From contig JAFYXJ010000009.1 of assembly GCA_017546205.1 (NCBI GenBank), positions 17,220-81,219 of the forward strand: a stretch of DNA of 64,000 nucleotides, read 5' to 3'. How positions within the stretch are numbered: the first letter of the stretch is position 1; each line of letters begins with the position of its first letter. Positions 34,450 through 43,624 of this stretch are shown here, one piece after another. This DNA is from Clostridia bacterium. Lineage in GTDB: Bacteria > Bacillota > Clostridia > Monoglobales > Monoglobaceae. A program made the translations under genes and the position numbers. The notes beneath the pieces were generated by a model that saw nothing but the letters and a program-made list of their open reading frames with translations, made no database searches and was not told the origin of the DNA.

Positions 34450-36152
34450 ACTTAGTAGGAAAAGTATTTGCAGCCCGTTATGAAATCCGGGAGGAAATCG
34501 GCAAGGGCGGAATGGCACAGGTGTATAAAGCCTGGTGTAACCTTTTGAACCGCTATGTTGCCATCAAGGTTCTGAAAGAAGAATTCAAGGACGACAGGGA
34601 ATTCGTTCATCGCTTTAATGTCGAAGCACAGGCTGCGGCGCGGATTACCAATCCCCATGTGGTGTCTGTCTATGATGTAGGCTATGAAAGCGGACTTTAC
34701 TATATTGTTATGGAATTTGTAGAGGGAATCACTTTAAAAGAGTACATCGCTGAAAAAGGAGTTCTCTCATGGAGAGAAGCCGTCAGTTATGCCGCACAGA
34801 TTTGTGAAGGATTAGAGGCAGCACATAAAAATCAGGTGGTTCACCGTGATATTAAGCCCCAGAATATTGTGATGGCACCGGAAGGGGTTCTGAAAGTTAC
34901 CGATTTTGGAATTGCAAGAGCGTCCAACAGTCAGGCAACCATGACCATGGCAAACACCGCTATCGGTACGGTACATTATCTGTCACCGGAACAGGCGCGG
35001 GGCGGTTATACCGATGCAAGAACCGATATTTATTCTCTGGGCGTTGTTTTGTATGAGATGCTAACCGGTAAACTGCCCTTTACTGACGACAGTCCGGTTG
35101 CAGTTGCCATCAAGCATATTCAGGATACCCCCACTCCCATACGGGAACTGAATCCGTCAGTTCCGGTTTCGGTGGCAAAGGTAACCATGAAAGCCATGAG
35201 CAAAGATCCGGAGCAGCGGTATGACACTGCAGGGGCATTCCTGAGAGATTTGCGGGAAGTGTTGATTGACCCTAAGGGTGAACTGGGATTTACCAATGTT
35301 TCGGAGGGAAGTCCGGAACCGGACATGGATACTACCATGCAATTGACCAAGATTGATGACGAGACCATCGAAAAGCATCAGAGAAAGTCTGCTTTGGATG
35401 ATGATTATGCAAGATACGCAAGAGAAGTAGACCGTGAAATGGAGGAGAGGGAACTGAGAAAGGTAGATGAAAGACGAACCGAACGTGACCGAAAAAAAGA
35501 AGAGCGCAAGGTTACATGGATTGCAGTTCTGTCTGCAGTTTTGGTGGTTGTGCTGTTGGGCGCGGCGTTCTCTGCCCTGACCGGAGGAATTAGTATCTTT
35601 GGCGGAACAGAAACGGTAAAAATCCCCGATCTTGTGGATATGGAACTGGCAAAAGCCCAGGAAGAATATAAAGACAAATTCAGCATTGTCCGCAAATCCG
35701 AGACCCAGAGCGACAAACCGGAAGGCACCATAGTAGAACAGACGCCAGAGGCAGGAGACCATGTGAACAAGCGTGCGGATATGGTGATTTATGTTGTAGT
35801 CAGTGCCGGCAATGAGGTTGTTACCCTTGAAAATTATGTTGGAATGGACCGGGAAGAGGCTCGGCGTGCGGTAATTGATGCAGGATATCAGGTGAATTTG
35901 ATTGAGAAATTCAGCGACTCTGAGGAAAAAGACAAAGTGCTTGCCCAGGAACCTGTTTCCGGAGAACCTGTGGGCAAGGGCAGTCTGGTAACCCTGTATG
36001 TAAGCAAAGGGTCCGAAAGTGCAACCCCCAGTCCTGAGCCGGAGGAGACGGCAAAACCGGAAGAAACGGCGAAACCTACAAGCCAGCCGGTTGCAACAGC
36101 GCAGACTCCCAGCCAGCCAGCCAATGCAACGGCACCCGGTATCGGTGACTAG
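34446..36152 (+). CDS. prkC: Membrane Ser/Thr kinase with PASTA repeats
   Basis: A 568-residue kinase. The cytoplasmic Hanks kinase domain (about 10-275) has IGKGGMAQVY, VAIKVL, HRDIKPQN and DFGIA. A charged linker with many Arg/Glu (about 320-355) precedes a single membrane helix (about 358-382), then two PASTA repeats (about 395-525) that bind muropeptides outside the cell, then a Pro/Thr/Glu/Ala-rich tail. Many relatives have three or more PASTA repeats. It controls growth, wall synthesis or germination. The ATG at 34446 follows AGGAGGGAG and overlaps prpC. Confidence 0.96.
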   Translation: MNLVGKVFAARYEIREEIGKGGMAQVYKAWCNLLNRYVAIKVLKEEFKDDREFVHRFNVEAQAAARITNPHVVSVYDVGYESGLYYIVMEFVEGITLKEYIAEKGVLSWREAVSYAAQICEGLEAAHKNQVVHRDIKPQNIVMAPEGVLKVTDFGIARASNSQATMTMANTAIGTVHYLSPEQARGGYTDARTDIYSLGVVLYEMLTGKLPFTDDSPVAVAIKHIQDTPTPIRELNPSVPVSVAKVTMKAMSKDPEQRYDTAGAFLRDLREVLIDPKGELGFTNVSEGSPEPDMDTTMQLTKIDDETIEKHQRKSALDDDYARYAREVDREMEERELRKVDERRTERDRKKEERKVTWIAVLSAVLVVVLLGAAFSALTGGISIFGGTETVKIPDLVDMELAKAQEEYKDKFSIVRKSETQSDKPEGTIVEQTPEAGDHVNKRADMVIYVVVSAGNEVVTLENYVGMDREEARRAVIDAGYQVNLIEKFSDSEEKDKVLAQEPVSGEPVGKGSLVTLYVSKGSESATPSPEPEETAKPEETAKPTSQPVATAQTPSQPANATAPGIGD

Positions 36153-36153
36153 G

Positions 36154-37026
36154 ATGCAATATGAAGGAAGAATTGTAAAAGGAATCGGCGGTTTCTACTA
36201 TGTAGATACCGCCGACGGCATCTTGGAATGCCGTGCAAGGGGCATTTTCAGAAAAGAAAAGCTTATACCGTTGGTGGGAGATTTGGTTACTATTTCGGTA
36301 GACGAAACGACAGGTACCGGTGCGGTGGAGGAAATCCATCCCCGCAAGAATTTGTTGATTCGTCCTCCCGTTGCTAATGTTACCCAGATGGCGGTGGTGG
36401 TTGCAACGGCAAACCCCAAACCCAATCTGTATTTGCTGGACAAACTGATTGCATCGGCAGAATATGCAGGGATACACCCCTTGATTTGCTGGAATAAAAC
36501 CGATTTGGATTCCGGAGAGGATTATGGGGAACTTTACCGAAACGCCGGATTTGATGTACTTTTGCTCAGTGCGGAGACCGGACAGCAGGTGGATTTGCTG
36601 AAAGAAAGATTAAAAGATCAGGTTACGGTGTTTGCCGGTAATTCCGGTGTGGGGAAATCCAGTTTGCTCAACCGTATTTTTGGGACAGAAACATTTGCCA
36701 CCGGTGATGTCAGTTCCCGTGTGGAACGGGGGAAACATACCACCCGCCACAGCGAACTGGCAGCATTGCCTTTTGGCGGATATATCATCGACACCCCCGG
36801 TTTTGGATCCTTTGACATTTCCCTTTTGCAACCGGAAAATGTGGTGGAACTGTTTCGCGAATTTACGCCCTATGCCGACGGGTGCCGGTTCCGTGACTGC
36901 AGTCATACAGTAGAACAGGGATGCCAAGTTCTGCAAGCGGTGGAGGATGGAAAAATTGCATCTTCCCGTCATGAAAGTTACTGTGCTTTGGTACAGGAAA
37001 TTCGGGATGCCAATAAACGAAAGTGA
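36154..37026 (+). CDS. rsgA: Ribosome small subunit-dependent GTPase A
   Basis: A 290-residue circularly permuted GTPase that matures the 30S subunit. An OB-fold (about 1-65) is followed by the permuted G motifs: CWNKTD first, then GNSGVGKSSLLNR and DTPGFGSF. The zinc-binding end has CRFRDCSH and GC. The ATG at 36154 begins two bases after the prkC stop; upstream in-frame codons lie inside prkC and are rejected. No strong ribosome site is visible, so coupling to prkC translation is likely. Confidence 0.95.
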   Translation: MQYEGRIVKGIGGFYYVDTADGILECRARGIFRKEKLIPLVGDLVTISVDETTGTGAVEEIHPRKNLLIRPPVANVTQMAVVVATANPKPNLYLLDKLIASAEYAGIHPLICWNKTDLDSGEDYGELYRNAGFDVLLLSAETGQQVDLLKERLKDQVTVFAGNSGVGKSSLLNRIFGTETFATGDVSSRVERGKHTTRHSELAALPFGGYIIDTPGFGSFDISLLQPENVVELFREFTPYADGCRFRDCSHTVEQGCQVLQAVEDGKIASSRHESYCALVQEIRDANKRK

Positions 37027-37035
37027 GGAATACCT

Positions 37036-37713
37036 ATGGAAATCAAGATGGCGCCGTCGATTCTTGCGGCAGACATTGTGAATTTGGGCAGAGATGTACA
37101 GATGGTAGAGGAGGCAGGAGCAGAATACCTGCATATTGATATTATGGATGGGCATTTTGTGCCCAATCTTAGTTTTGGACCTCATCTTGTTAAGAGGCTC
37201 CGCAAAACCAGCAAGATGTTTTTCGACGTACACCTGATGATCAGTGAACCGGAAAAGTATATTGATATTTTTGCCAAAAATGGAGCGGATTTGATTACCT
37301 TCCACTATGAAGCGGCAGAGAATCCGGAGGCTGTGTTGAAACTGGCAGAGCAAATCCATGCCCACGGCATCAAAGCCGGCATTTCCATCAAACCGAAAAC
37401 ATCGGCAGAAGTGCTTAAGGGGTTACTTTCCGCCTTTGAACTGGTTCTGATTATGAGCGTAGAACCCGGTTTTGGCGGACAGTCCTATATTGATGACGTG
37501 AATGAAAAAATCTCTCGTCTTGCCTTGATGGCAAAAGAGGAGAATCCGAACATAGAAATTGAAGTAGATGGCGGTATTACAGCGGACAATATTCATGTTC
37601 CGACAGCGGCAGGTGCCAATGTTTTGGTGGCAGGTTCCTCGGTGTTCGGAGCAGAAGATCCCAAAGCGGCTGTTGCTCTTTTGCGCGCCAACGCCAATGA
37701 GGCGGTGAAATAA
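37036..37713 (+). CDS. rpe: Ribulose-phosphate 3-epimerase
   Basis: A 225-residue TIM barrel of the pentose phosphate pathway, interconverting ribulose 5-phosphate and xylulose 5-phosphate. Motifs: APSILAAD, HIDIMDGHFVPNL with metal His and Asp, DVHLMI, MSVEPGFGGQ and VDGGI. Length is normal. It lies 9 bases after rsgA and 1 base before the thiamine pyrophosphokinase gene, an order conserved in Bacillota. Confidence 0.97.
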   Translation: MEIKMAPSILAADIVNLGRDVQMVEEAGAEYLHIDIMDGHFVPNLSFGPHLVKRLRKTSKMFFDVHLMISEPEKYIDIFAKNGADLITFHYEAAENPEAVLKLAEQIHAHGIKAGISIKPKTSAEVLKGLLSAFELVLIMSVEPGFGGQSYIDDVNEKISRLALMAKEENPNIEIEVDGGITADNIHVPTAAGANVLVAGSSVFGAEDPKAAVALLRANANEAVK

Positions 37714-37714
37714 G

Positions 37715-38344
37715 TTGAAAAAGGCTGTGATTTTCTGCAGCGGTGCATTTCAGGATACAACGTTCCCGCCTTTGCAAAAGCGTGAGGAATGGCTGGTGGT
37801 TTGTGCAGATGGAGGATTTCGCCATGCACAAAGATTGGGTATCATTCCGGATATGATTATCGGGGATTGCGATTCCTTTTTGCAGGCGTATCCCAAGACT
37901 GTTCCCCACCAGATTTACCCCTCCGAAAAGGATGTAACTGATACTCAACTCTGCCTTGATTGGGCAATGGAGCAAGGTGCAAATGAGATATGGATTCTGG
38001 GCGGAATCGGTGGTAGACTGGATCATGAATTTTCTCATTTTGCGCTGATGCTGTATGCCATCAAACAGGGAATAACTGTCCGTCTTTGGAATGACCGGAA
38101 TGAAATTTTTATGAAAGATACCCCCTTTACCTTGCATCCTGACGGGAGACGGTATGTATCCTTTTTCCCCTATGGAGGAGATGTGACTGAATTTTCGGTT
38201 CATGGACTCAAATATCAGGCGGAGGGGATTACCCTTACTTGCGATAAAGTGCAGGCATCCAGCAACGAGTTTTTAGACGGACAACAGGGAACGGTTTCTT
38301 TTTCCCATGGATATCTTCTGGTCATGTTGTGTGACGAGGCATAA
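37715..38344 (+). CDS. thiN: Thiamine diphosphokinase
   Basis: A 209-residue enzyme that transfers pyrophosphate from ATP to thiamine to make the cofactor ThDP. Motifs: VVCADGGFRHA, PDMIIGDCDSF, KDVTDTQLCLDWA and ILGGIGGRLDHEF, in family order. The start is a TTG one base after the rpe stop with no strong ribosome site, so coupling to rpe is likely. It is the last gene of the fmt-to-thiN operon in the usual Bacillota position. No thiamine riboswitch is visible. Confidence 0.94.
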   Translation: MKKAVIFCSGAFQDTTFPPLQKREEWLVVCADGGFRHAQRLGIIPDMIIGDCDSFLQAYPKTVPHQIYPSEKDVTDTQLCLDWAMEQGANEIWILGGIGGRLDHEFSHFALMLYAIKQGITVRLWNDRNEIFMKDTPFTLHPDGRRYVSFFPYGGDVTEFSVHGLKYQAEGITLTCDKVQASSNEFLDGQQGTVSFSHGYLLVMLCDEA

Positions 38345-38391
38345 TCTTTCTTTTTCTGCATAGAATGTAGAAAAAGCAGGAGGGACTGCCG

Positions 38392-38640
38392 ATGACCTAT
38401 ACATTCAATGACCTGAAAGCCAAGGAAGTTATCCATGTAGGAGACGGAGAACGTTTGGGTTTTGTTTCCGATCTGGAGATGGATGCCGTGACCGGACGGG
38501 TAATTTCCATCAGCGTACCCGGGGCGTATAAAGCCTTTGGACTGTTGGGAAAAGAGCCGGACCGCCGGATTCCTTGGGAGAATATCAAAAAAATCGGTGA
38601 CGATTTGGTAATTGTCGAGTATGTACATCGAACGCCCTGA
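38392..38640 (+). CDS. YlmC/YmxH family PRC-barrel sporulation protein
   Basis: An 82-residue single PRC-barrel protein (YTFNDLKAKEVIHVGDGERLG...; then RRIPWENIKKIGDDLVIV), the size and style of the YlmC/YmxH proteins made in the mother cell during sporulation. Its molecular function is not known. GCAGGAGGG precedes the ATG. It is separated from thiN by 47 bases and followed by a terminator. Its presence suggests an endospore former. Confidence 0.88.
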   Translation: MTYTFNDLKAKEVIHVGDGERLGFVSDLEMDAVTGRVISISVPGAYKAFGLLGKEPDRRIPWENIKKIGDDLVIVEYVHRTP

Positions 38641-38699
38641 GACTATGGAAGTGTTTCGCAAGGGTTTGATGAAAATGTAATATGAATTTGCTTTAGGAT

Positions 38700-38730
38700 G
38701 AGTCCGGTACAATACCGGACTCATTCTTTT
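38700..38730 (+). terminator. Terminator after the YlmC/YmxH-like gene
   Basis: A 10-bp perfect stem (38700-38709 with 38713-38722) with a T-rich tail. Confidence 0.88.
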
Positions 38731-38739
38731 TGTTGTATA

Positions 38740-38780
38740 AAAAATATGCGCCCCAAAAGATTTTATCTTTTGGGGCGCAT
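38740..38780 (-). terminator. Terminator of the alpha-galactosidase operon
   Basis: A 16-bp perfect stem (38780-38765 with 38761-38746) followed on the minus strand by a T-run. Confidence 0.92.
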
Positions 38781-38796
38781 AGTATCTCAAATCAAA

Positions 38797-40977
38797 TTAT
38801 ACCCGATCAAAAATCAATAACTGAGATTCCAAGTCAGCTTTGTCGGTAAAATACAGACCTACATGCATCAGATAATCTCCGTCGTAAACAACACCGGATT
38901 CCTTATCCCGATATTTTGCATCAGGGTCAAGACCTTCCAGTTTGACACAGGTTCTTCCAAGTCCTACCCGGGCATGGGCGACACAGTACATCAGAACGAT
39001 TTGATTCTCTGTTACATATTCCCACGCACAGCAACGATCATCAAAGGGGGATTTCAGGCGGTACATTTCGCCGTAATGTACGGTGTGACGCAATTCCTTA
39101 TACTTTATAATTTGTGCTTTGACTGCCTGAATTTCTTCCTCAGAAAGGGTATTCAAGTCCAGTTCATATCCCAGTTGTCCTACGGATGCAACATCACCTC
39201 TGGCTTTGAGGGGAGTTGTTCGGCGTACCTGATGATTGGGCACGGCAGAAACATGGGCACCCATGGTGCACGCAGGCATAACCATACTGGTTCCGTGCTG
39301 AATATACAGACGCTCCAATGCATCGCTGTCATCGGATGTCCAGTATTGGGGGAAATAATAAAGCATTCCGGCATCAAACCGACCGCCACCGCCGCTGCAT
39401 CCCTCAAAGAGAATATCGGGGAAGGCGGAGGTTAACCGCTCCAGAATTTCATAGACGCCAAGAATATATCTGTGACTGATTTCGGATTGTTGGGATTCCG
39501 GATAGCCGGCAGAACCAACCTCGCTGGCGTTCCGGTTCATATCCCATTTTACATAGGAAATGGGAGCAGAAGAAAGTACCGAAGATACGGCGTCAACCAC
39601 ATAATCCCGAACTTCAGGTCTGGACATATCCAGAATCAACTGGAATCGGCTGGGTGTGCGTCTTCTGTCTTTTACATGGAGGCACCAGTCCGGATGTGCC
39701 CGATACAAGTCACTGTCTTCCGAAACCATCTCCGGCTCAAACCAAAGACCAAATTGCATGCCGAGTTCTGTTACCTTGGACGCTAGACCCTCAATGCCGT
39801 TGGGGAGTTTCCGTTTGTCCACAACCCAGTCGCCCAGAGAACAATTGTCGCTGTCTCGTTTGCCAAACCAACCATCGTCAAGAACCATCAGTTCTACACC
39901 GACGGTCTTTGCTTTCTCGGCAATCCTCAGAATCTTTTCTTCATTGAATCCGAAGTAGGTTGCCTCCCAGTTGTTAATCAGGACAGGGCGTTCCAAATCC
40001 CGGAATTTTCCCCGGCAGAGACGGGTGCGATAGAGTTTGTGATAGGTTCTGCTCATAGCACCGAATCCGGTAGCGGAGTAAGTCAGAACAACTTCCGGTG
40101 CCTGAAATTCCTCACCGGGATTCAGGTTCCAGCCAAATCCAAAAGGATTGATACCAACCATAGCGCGGGTGGTGTCAAAAGCGTCCACTTCGGTGGTTTC
40201 GATATGATTTCCGCTGTAGACAAAACTCATGGCATACACATCACCACAAGTTTCGGTGGCATAAGGTCTCGCCAAAGCAAGGAAAGGACTGTGGTGGTGA
40301 CTGCTGGTGGTACGCTTGCTGTCGATAGACATGGTACCGGTCATTAACGGGCGTTTCTGAATGCTTCGTTCCCGGGCCCATGTTCCTTCCAGATGAACAA
40401 AATCATAATCCTTATCAAAAAGATGGATGCAACTGCTCATCACCGTTTTGAGATAAATGGAGGAGGATCCTCCGTTTTTAACCAGAACACTTTTGACAAT
40501 GGCATCGGAATCCTCAAACACCGTATAGGAAAGAATCAAAGAAAGACCGGTCAGTTGATCCATAAGAGTAATGTACAAGGTTTCCGCTTCATCATCGGAT
40601 TCAGTATATGTAGCAGGAAGACCCTTTAAGGGCGTCTTTCCCTTTTTGATTTCATAGCCCTGATAGGTAAGCGCAGTAATATGACTGCCGTCACAGTATT
40701 CTGCATGAAAGGCAGGACTGCGGTAATCCCCGTGTCCGTAGACAGGGTATTCCAAAGGTAGGGTTCCGGTGCTGTATGCGCCAATAGAAATATCTTCACA
40801 CTCAAAGGAACGATGTTCCCGAATGGGGAAATTCTCCATCACAACAGAATAAGATTTGATTTTTGCACCGTAATACAAATGCAGAAGATGGGTATCTTCA
40901 CAAACCCCCATCACATAACTGGTGTTGGGCGTTTGCAGATGAAATAGTTTTTGTTCCTTATCGTAGCTGATTGCCAT
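38797..40977 (-). CDS. Alpha-galactosidase, GH36
   Basis: A 726-residue cytoplasmic GH36 enzyme of the raffinose/melibiose type. The N-terminal beta-supersandwich (about 1-330) is followed by the TIM barrel with LMVLDDGWFGKRDSD and the nucleophile Asp in SYVKWDMNR (about Asp479); the acid/base Asp lies in YWTSDDSDALERL (about 548). GCSGGGGRFD is also family-typical. It removes terminal alpha-1,6-galactose. Its start overlaps the end of a VanZ-like gene by 20 bases; AGGG precedes the ATG. No transporter or regulator is adjacent, so expression probably comes from the TatD/VanZ side. Confidence 0.96.
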   Translation of the reverse strand: MAISYDKEQKLFHLQTPNTSYVMGVCEDTHLLHLYYGAKIKSYSVVMENFPIREHRSFECEDISIGAYSTGTLPLEYPVYGHGDYRSPAFHAEYCDGSHITALTYQGYEIKKGKTPLKGLPATYTESDDEAETLYITLMDQLTGLSLILSYTVFEDSDAIVKSVLVKNGGSSSIYLKTVMSSCIHLFDKDYDFVHLEGTWARERSIQKRPLMTGTMSIDSKRTTSSHHHSPFLALARPYATETCGDVYAMSFVYSGNHIETTEVDAFDTTRAMVGINPFGFGWNLNPGEEFQAPEVVLTYSATGFGAMSRTYHKLYRTRLCRGKFRDLERPVLINNWEATYFGFNEEKILRIAEKAKTVGVELMVLDDGWFGKRDSDNCSLGDWVVDKRKLPNGIEGLASKVTELGMQFGLWFEPEMVSEDSDLYRAHPDWCLHVKDRRRTPSRFQLILDMSRPEVRDYVVDAVSSVLSSAPISYVKWDMNRNASEVGSAGYPESQQSEISHRYILGVYEILERLTSAFPDILFEGCSGGGGRFDAGMLYYFPQYWTSDDSDALERLYIQHGTSMVMPACTMGAHVSAVPNHQVRRTTPLKARGDVASVGQLGYELDLNTLSEEEIQAVKAQIIKYKELRHTVHYGEMYRLKSPFDDRCCAWEYVTENQIVLMYCVAHARVGLGRTCVKLEGLDPDAKYRDKESGVVYDGDYLMHVGLYFTDKADLESQLLIFDRV

Positions 40978-41428
40978 AGGTTTTTCCCTCCGTAAATAGC
41001 GTTAAAATAATAAATATCAGTACAAATCCCAAAATACCTCCGCCAAAATCCAGCATCACGTCAATCACCTGACTTCCCCGGTCATTGAGGGTCTGAATCC
41101 ATTCGTCGGTAACGGCGGTGGAAAGGGTAATCAAAAGGGGACAAGAAATATACCGTCCTCCAAATTGACGCCCAATTTGGTGAAACAGTAAGCCAACCAG
41201 AATTCCCAGTATGGCAAACTCGGTCAAGTGGGCAGTTTTTCGAATGAAATGGTTAAAATCATCCACAGACAATCTGTCTAAGGGGTCAAGGATGGGTTTC
41301 AAAAGTTCTGTCAGCGACAAACTGGAAGAATTAGATTCTTCCCGGGTGCGGACAGATTGTGAGAAGATACCGGTTATACACAAGAGCACAGCAAGAATTA
41401 AAATTGTCAACCGAATGTATTGTTTCAA
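40958..41428 (-). CDS. VanZ-like membrane protein
   Basis: A 156-residue protein with an N-terminal hydrophobic helix and two to three more, plus the VanZ-family motif RKTAHLTEFAILGILVGLL in which a His and Glu lie at a membrane edge. VanZ is linked to low-level teicoplanin resistance, but most homologues are of unknown function. I start it at the TTG at 41428 because AGGAGGTGATT lies eight bases upstream. It lies between tatD and the alpha-galactosidase gene. Confidence 0.85.
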   Translation of the reverse strand: MKQYIRLTILILAVLLCITGIFSQSVRTREESNSSSLSLTELLKPILDPLDRLSVDDFNHFIRKTAHLTEFAILGILVGLLFHQIGRQFGGRYISCPLLITLSTAVTDEWIQTLNDRGSQVIDVMLDFGGGILGFVLIFIILTLFTEGKTYGNQLR

Positions 41429-41471
41429 TCCAATCACCTCCTGATTATCATAGCACATACAAGGAAAAGCG

Positions 41472-42239
41472 TCAATCACAAATTCCGTAAAATTCCATTG
41501 CATTTCTGGTAGTAATTTTACATAGTTCATCGAAAGAGATGCCCTTGATTTCTGCCATTTTTTCTGCCACATGAACTACATATCCGCTAAAATTCCGTTT
41601 TCCCCGATGGGGTTCCGGTGCCATGTACGGGCAGTCTGTTTCAATCATCAGCCGGTCAAGGGGAACAACGGAACAAGCCTCAACGGCCCGACGGGCATTT
41701 TTAAAGGTCAGTACACCGGTAAAGGAGACCATAAATCCCATGTTTACCAGTTCGGTTGCGGTCTCGGCACTGCCGGAAAAGCAGTGCATAACGCCGTTGG
41801 AAACTTGCATTTCTTTTAAGATGCGAATGCAGTCTCCTTTGGAATCACGGTCGTGTATCACCACAGGCATAGAAAGTTCTTTGGCGAGTTCCAACTGACG
41901 GCGGAACCAAAACTGTTGTTTTTGGGGGTCGGCATCGTCATAATGATAGTCAAGACCAATTTCCCCGATGGCACGCACTTTTGGATTGCTCAAAGCAAGG
42001 GTTTTCAAAGTATCCAAATCTTCGTTGCACATACCGGATATCTCACCGGGATGCACACCGACAGATGCATAGATAAAATCATATTGATTGGCAAGTGCAA
42101 CTGCCTGACGGGAAGTATTGATATCTGCACCAATGTTGGTAACCCGGGAAACGCCGTATTCTTTTAAACTCCGGATGACGGCGTCTCGGTCAGCATCAAA
42201 CTGTGGGTCGTCCAGATGAGCGTGGGTATCAAACAACAT
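41472..42239 (-). CDS. tatD: TatD family metal-dependent hydrolase (deoxyribonuclease)
   Basis: A 255-residue TIM-barrel hydrolase. Metal-site motifs: FDTHAHLDDPQFD at the start, IGEIGLDYHYDD, VIHDRDS, MHCFSG and IETDCPYM. TatD enzymes are 3'-5' exonucleases acting on DNA and are implicated in repair of oxidative damage. AAAGGAGA precedes the ATG. It is transcribed divergently from proA through a shared symmetric promoter at 42270-42301. Confidence 0.95.
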   Translation of the reverse strand: MLFDTHAHLDDPQFDADRDAVIRSLKEYGVSRVTNIGADINTSRQAVALANQYDFIYASVGVHPGEISGMCNEDLDTLKTLALSNPKVRAIGEIGLDYHYDDADPQKQQFWFRRQLELAKELSMPVVIHDRDSKGDCIRILKEMQVSNGVMHCFSGSAETATELVNMGFMVSFTGVLTFKNARRAVEACSVVPLDRLMIETDCPYMAPEPHRGKRNFSGYVVHVAEKMAEIKGISFDELCKITTRNAMEFYGICD

Positions 42240-42269
42240 ACAATTGTCTCCTTTTTTCTGTATTTGCGG

Positions 42270-42301
42270 TTGATTATATCACAAAACCGTGGTATAATCA
42301 A
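42270..42301. promoter_or_regulatory. Symmetric overlapping divergent promoters of tatD and proA
   Basis: On the plus strand TTGATT (42270-42275), 17 bp, TATAAT (42293-42298). On the minus strand TTGATT (42301-42296), 17 bp, TATAAT (42278-42273). The same 32 bp serve both directions because the ends form a 9-bp inverted repeat, TTGATTATA/TATAATCAA. Confidence 0.75.
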
Positions 42302-42329
42302 CTCAAAATCGCAAATTGGAGTGAAAATT

Positions 42330-43586
42330 ATGACTGCAGTTGAGGAATTGAATCATAAGGGTAGCTTGGCAAAGAACGCGTCCTATGCACTGGCAACGTT
42401 GTCGACCTCGGTGAAGAATCAGGCGCTGCTTGCAATGGCAGATGCTTTGCAACAAGAAGAGACGTGGATTTTGGAGGAGAACCGGAAAGATCTTGATGCC
42501 GGCAAAGAACAGGGAATGAGTGAAGGACTGTTGGATCGTCTGGCGTTGTCCCATGCCCGGATTGATGCCATGGCAGAGGGGCTGAGGCAGATTGCGGAAC
42601 TTCCCGATCCGGTAGGAGAGACTTTAACACAAACCACGCGCCCCAATGGCTTGCAGATTGACAAGGTGCGGGTTCCTCTGGGTGTTATAGGTATTATTTA
42701 TGAAGCAAGGCCCAACGTAACGGCGGATGCGGCAGGGTTATGTATCAAGTCCGGCAATGCGGTCATTTTACGGGGCGGTAAAGAGGCGCTGCATTCCAAC
42801 TGTGCCATTGTCAAAGTGATGCAAAATGCCGGTTATGCCGCAGGACTACCGGAGGGATGTATTAATCTGGTGGAAAACACTCAACGGGAAAGTGCAACTG
42901 CTTTGATGCGGTTGAATCAGTATCTGGATGTGATTATTCCCAGAGGAGGAGCGGGACTGATTCGTGCCGTGTTGGAAAACGCAACCGTTCCTGCCATTGA
43001 AACCGGAACGGGAAACTGTCATGTTTATGTAGACGCATCGGCAAATTTAACCATGGCAAAGGAAATTGTTATCAATGCTAAAACCCAACGCCCGTCGGTG
43101 TGTAATGCACAGGAAAAGTTACTGGTGCATGAATCGGTGGCAGAGAAATTTTTGCCGGGTATGCTTACAGCACTTCAGAAAAAATCCGTAACCATTATAG
43201 GCGATGAGCGGGTCTGTGCTTTGTTCCCCGATGCGATTCCGGCAACGGAGGAAGATTGGGAAACAGAATATCTGGATTTGAAAATCGGGGTTAAGGTGGT
43301 ATCCTCACCGGATGAGGCGATTGCACATATCAATCGCTATAACAGCAGGCATAGTGAGGCAATTATCACAGAAGACATGGAAATTGCCCAAAAATTTCAG
43401 AAAGAAATTGATGCGGCAGCCGTATATGTGAATGCATCTACAAGGTTTACAGACGGATTTGAGTTTGGCTTTGGAGCCGAAATCGGTATCAGCACCCAGA
43501 AAATTCATGCCCGTGGACCTATGGGGCTTGCGGAATTGACCTCCACCAAATATGTGATTACCGGAACCGGTCAAATAAGAGGGTAA
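42330..43586 (+). CDS. proA: Gamma-glutamyl phosphate reductase
   Basis: A 418-residue NADPH-dependent reductase of the aldehyde dehydrogenase superfamily that makes glutamate semialdehyde for proline synthesis. The catalytic Cys is in KTQRPSVCNAQEKLLVH; VIYEARPNVTADAAGL and RGGKEA are also family-typical. The ATG at 42330 has GGAGTG upstream; in-frame codons further upstream lie within tatD and the promoter. No proB is adjacent, which is unusual since the two are normally together. Confidence 0.96.
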   Translation: MTAVEELNHKGSLAKNASYALATLSTSVKNQALLAMADALQQEETWILEENRKDLDAGKEQGMSEGLLDRLALSHARIDAMAEGLRQIAELPDPVGETLTQTTRPNGLQIDKVRVPLGVIGIIYEARPNVTADAAGLCIKSGNAVILRGGKEALHSNCAIVKVMQNAGYAAGLPEGCINLVENTQRESATALMRLNQYLDVIIPRGGAGLIRAVLENATVPAIETGTGNCHVYVDASANLTMAKEIVINAKTQRPSVCNAQEKLLVHESVAEKFLPGMLTALQKKSVTIIGDERVCALFPDAIPATEEDWETEYLDLKIGVKVVSSPDEAIAHINRYNSRHSEAIITEDMEIAQKFQKEIDAAAVYVNASTRFTDGFEFGFGAEIGISTQKIHARGPMGLAELTSTKYVITGTGQIRG

Positions 43587-43624
43587 AGAAATCCCGCAAT
43601 ACGTCAGTATTGCGGGATTTCTTT
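43585..43624. terminator. Bidirectional terminator between proA and rlmH
   Basis: An 18-bp perfect stem (43585-43602 with 43607-43624), 4-base loop, T-rich ends on both strands. It overlaps both stop codons. Confidence 0.93.

Noticed and set aside
37715..38344. Thiamine riboswitch near thiN
   Set aside because: No THI-box core is seen, and thiN is embedded in a housekeeping operon 1 base after rpe.
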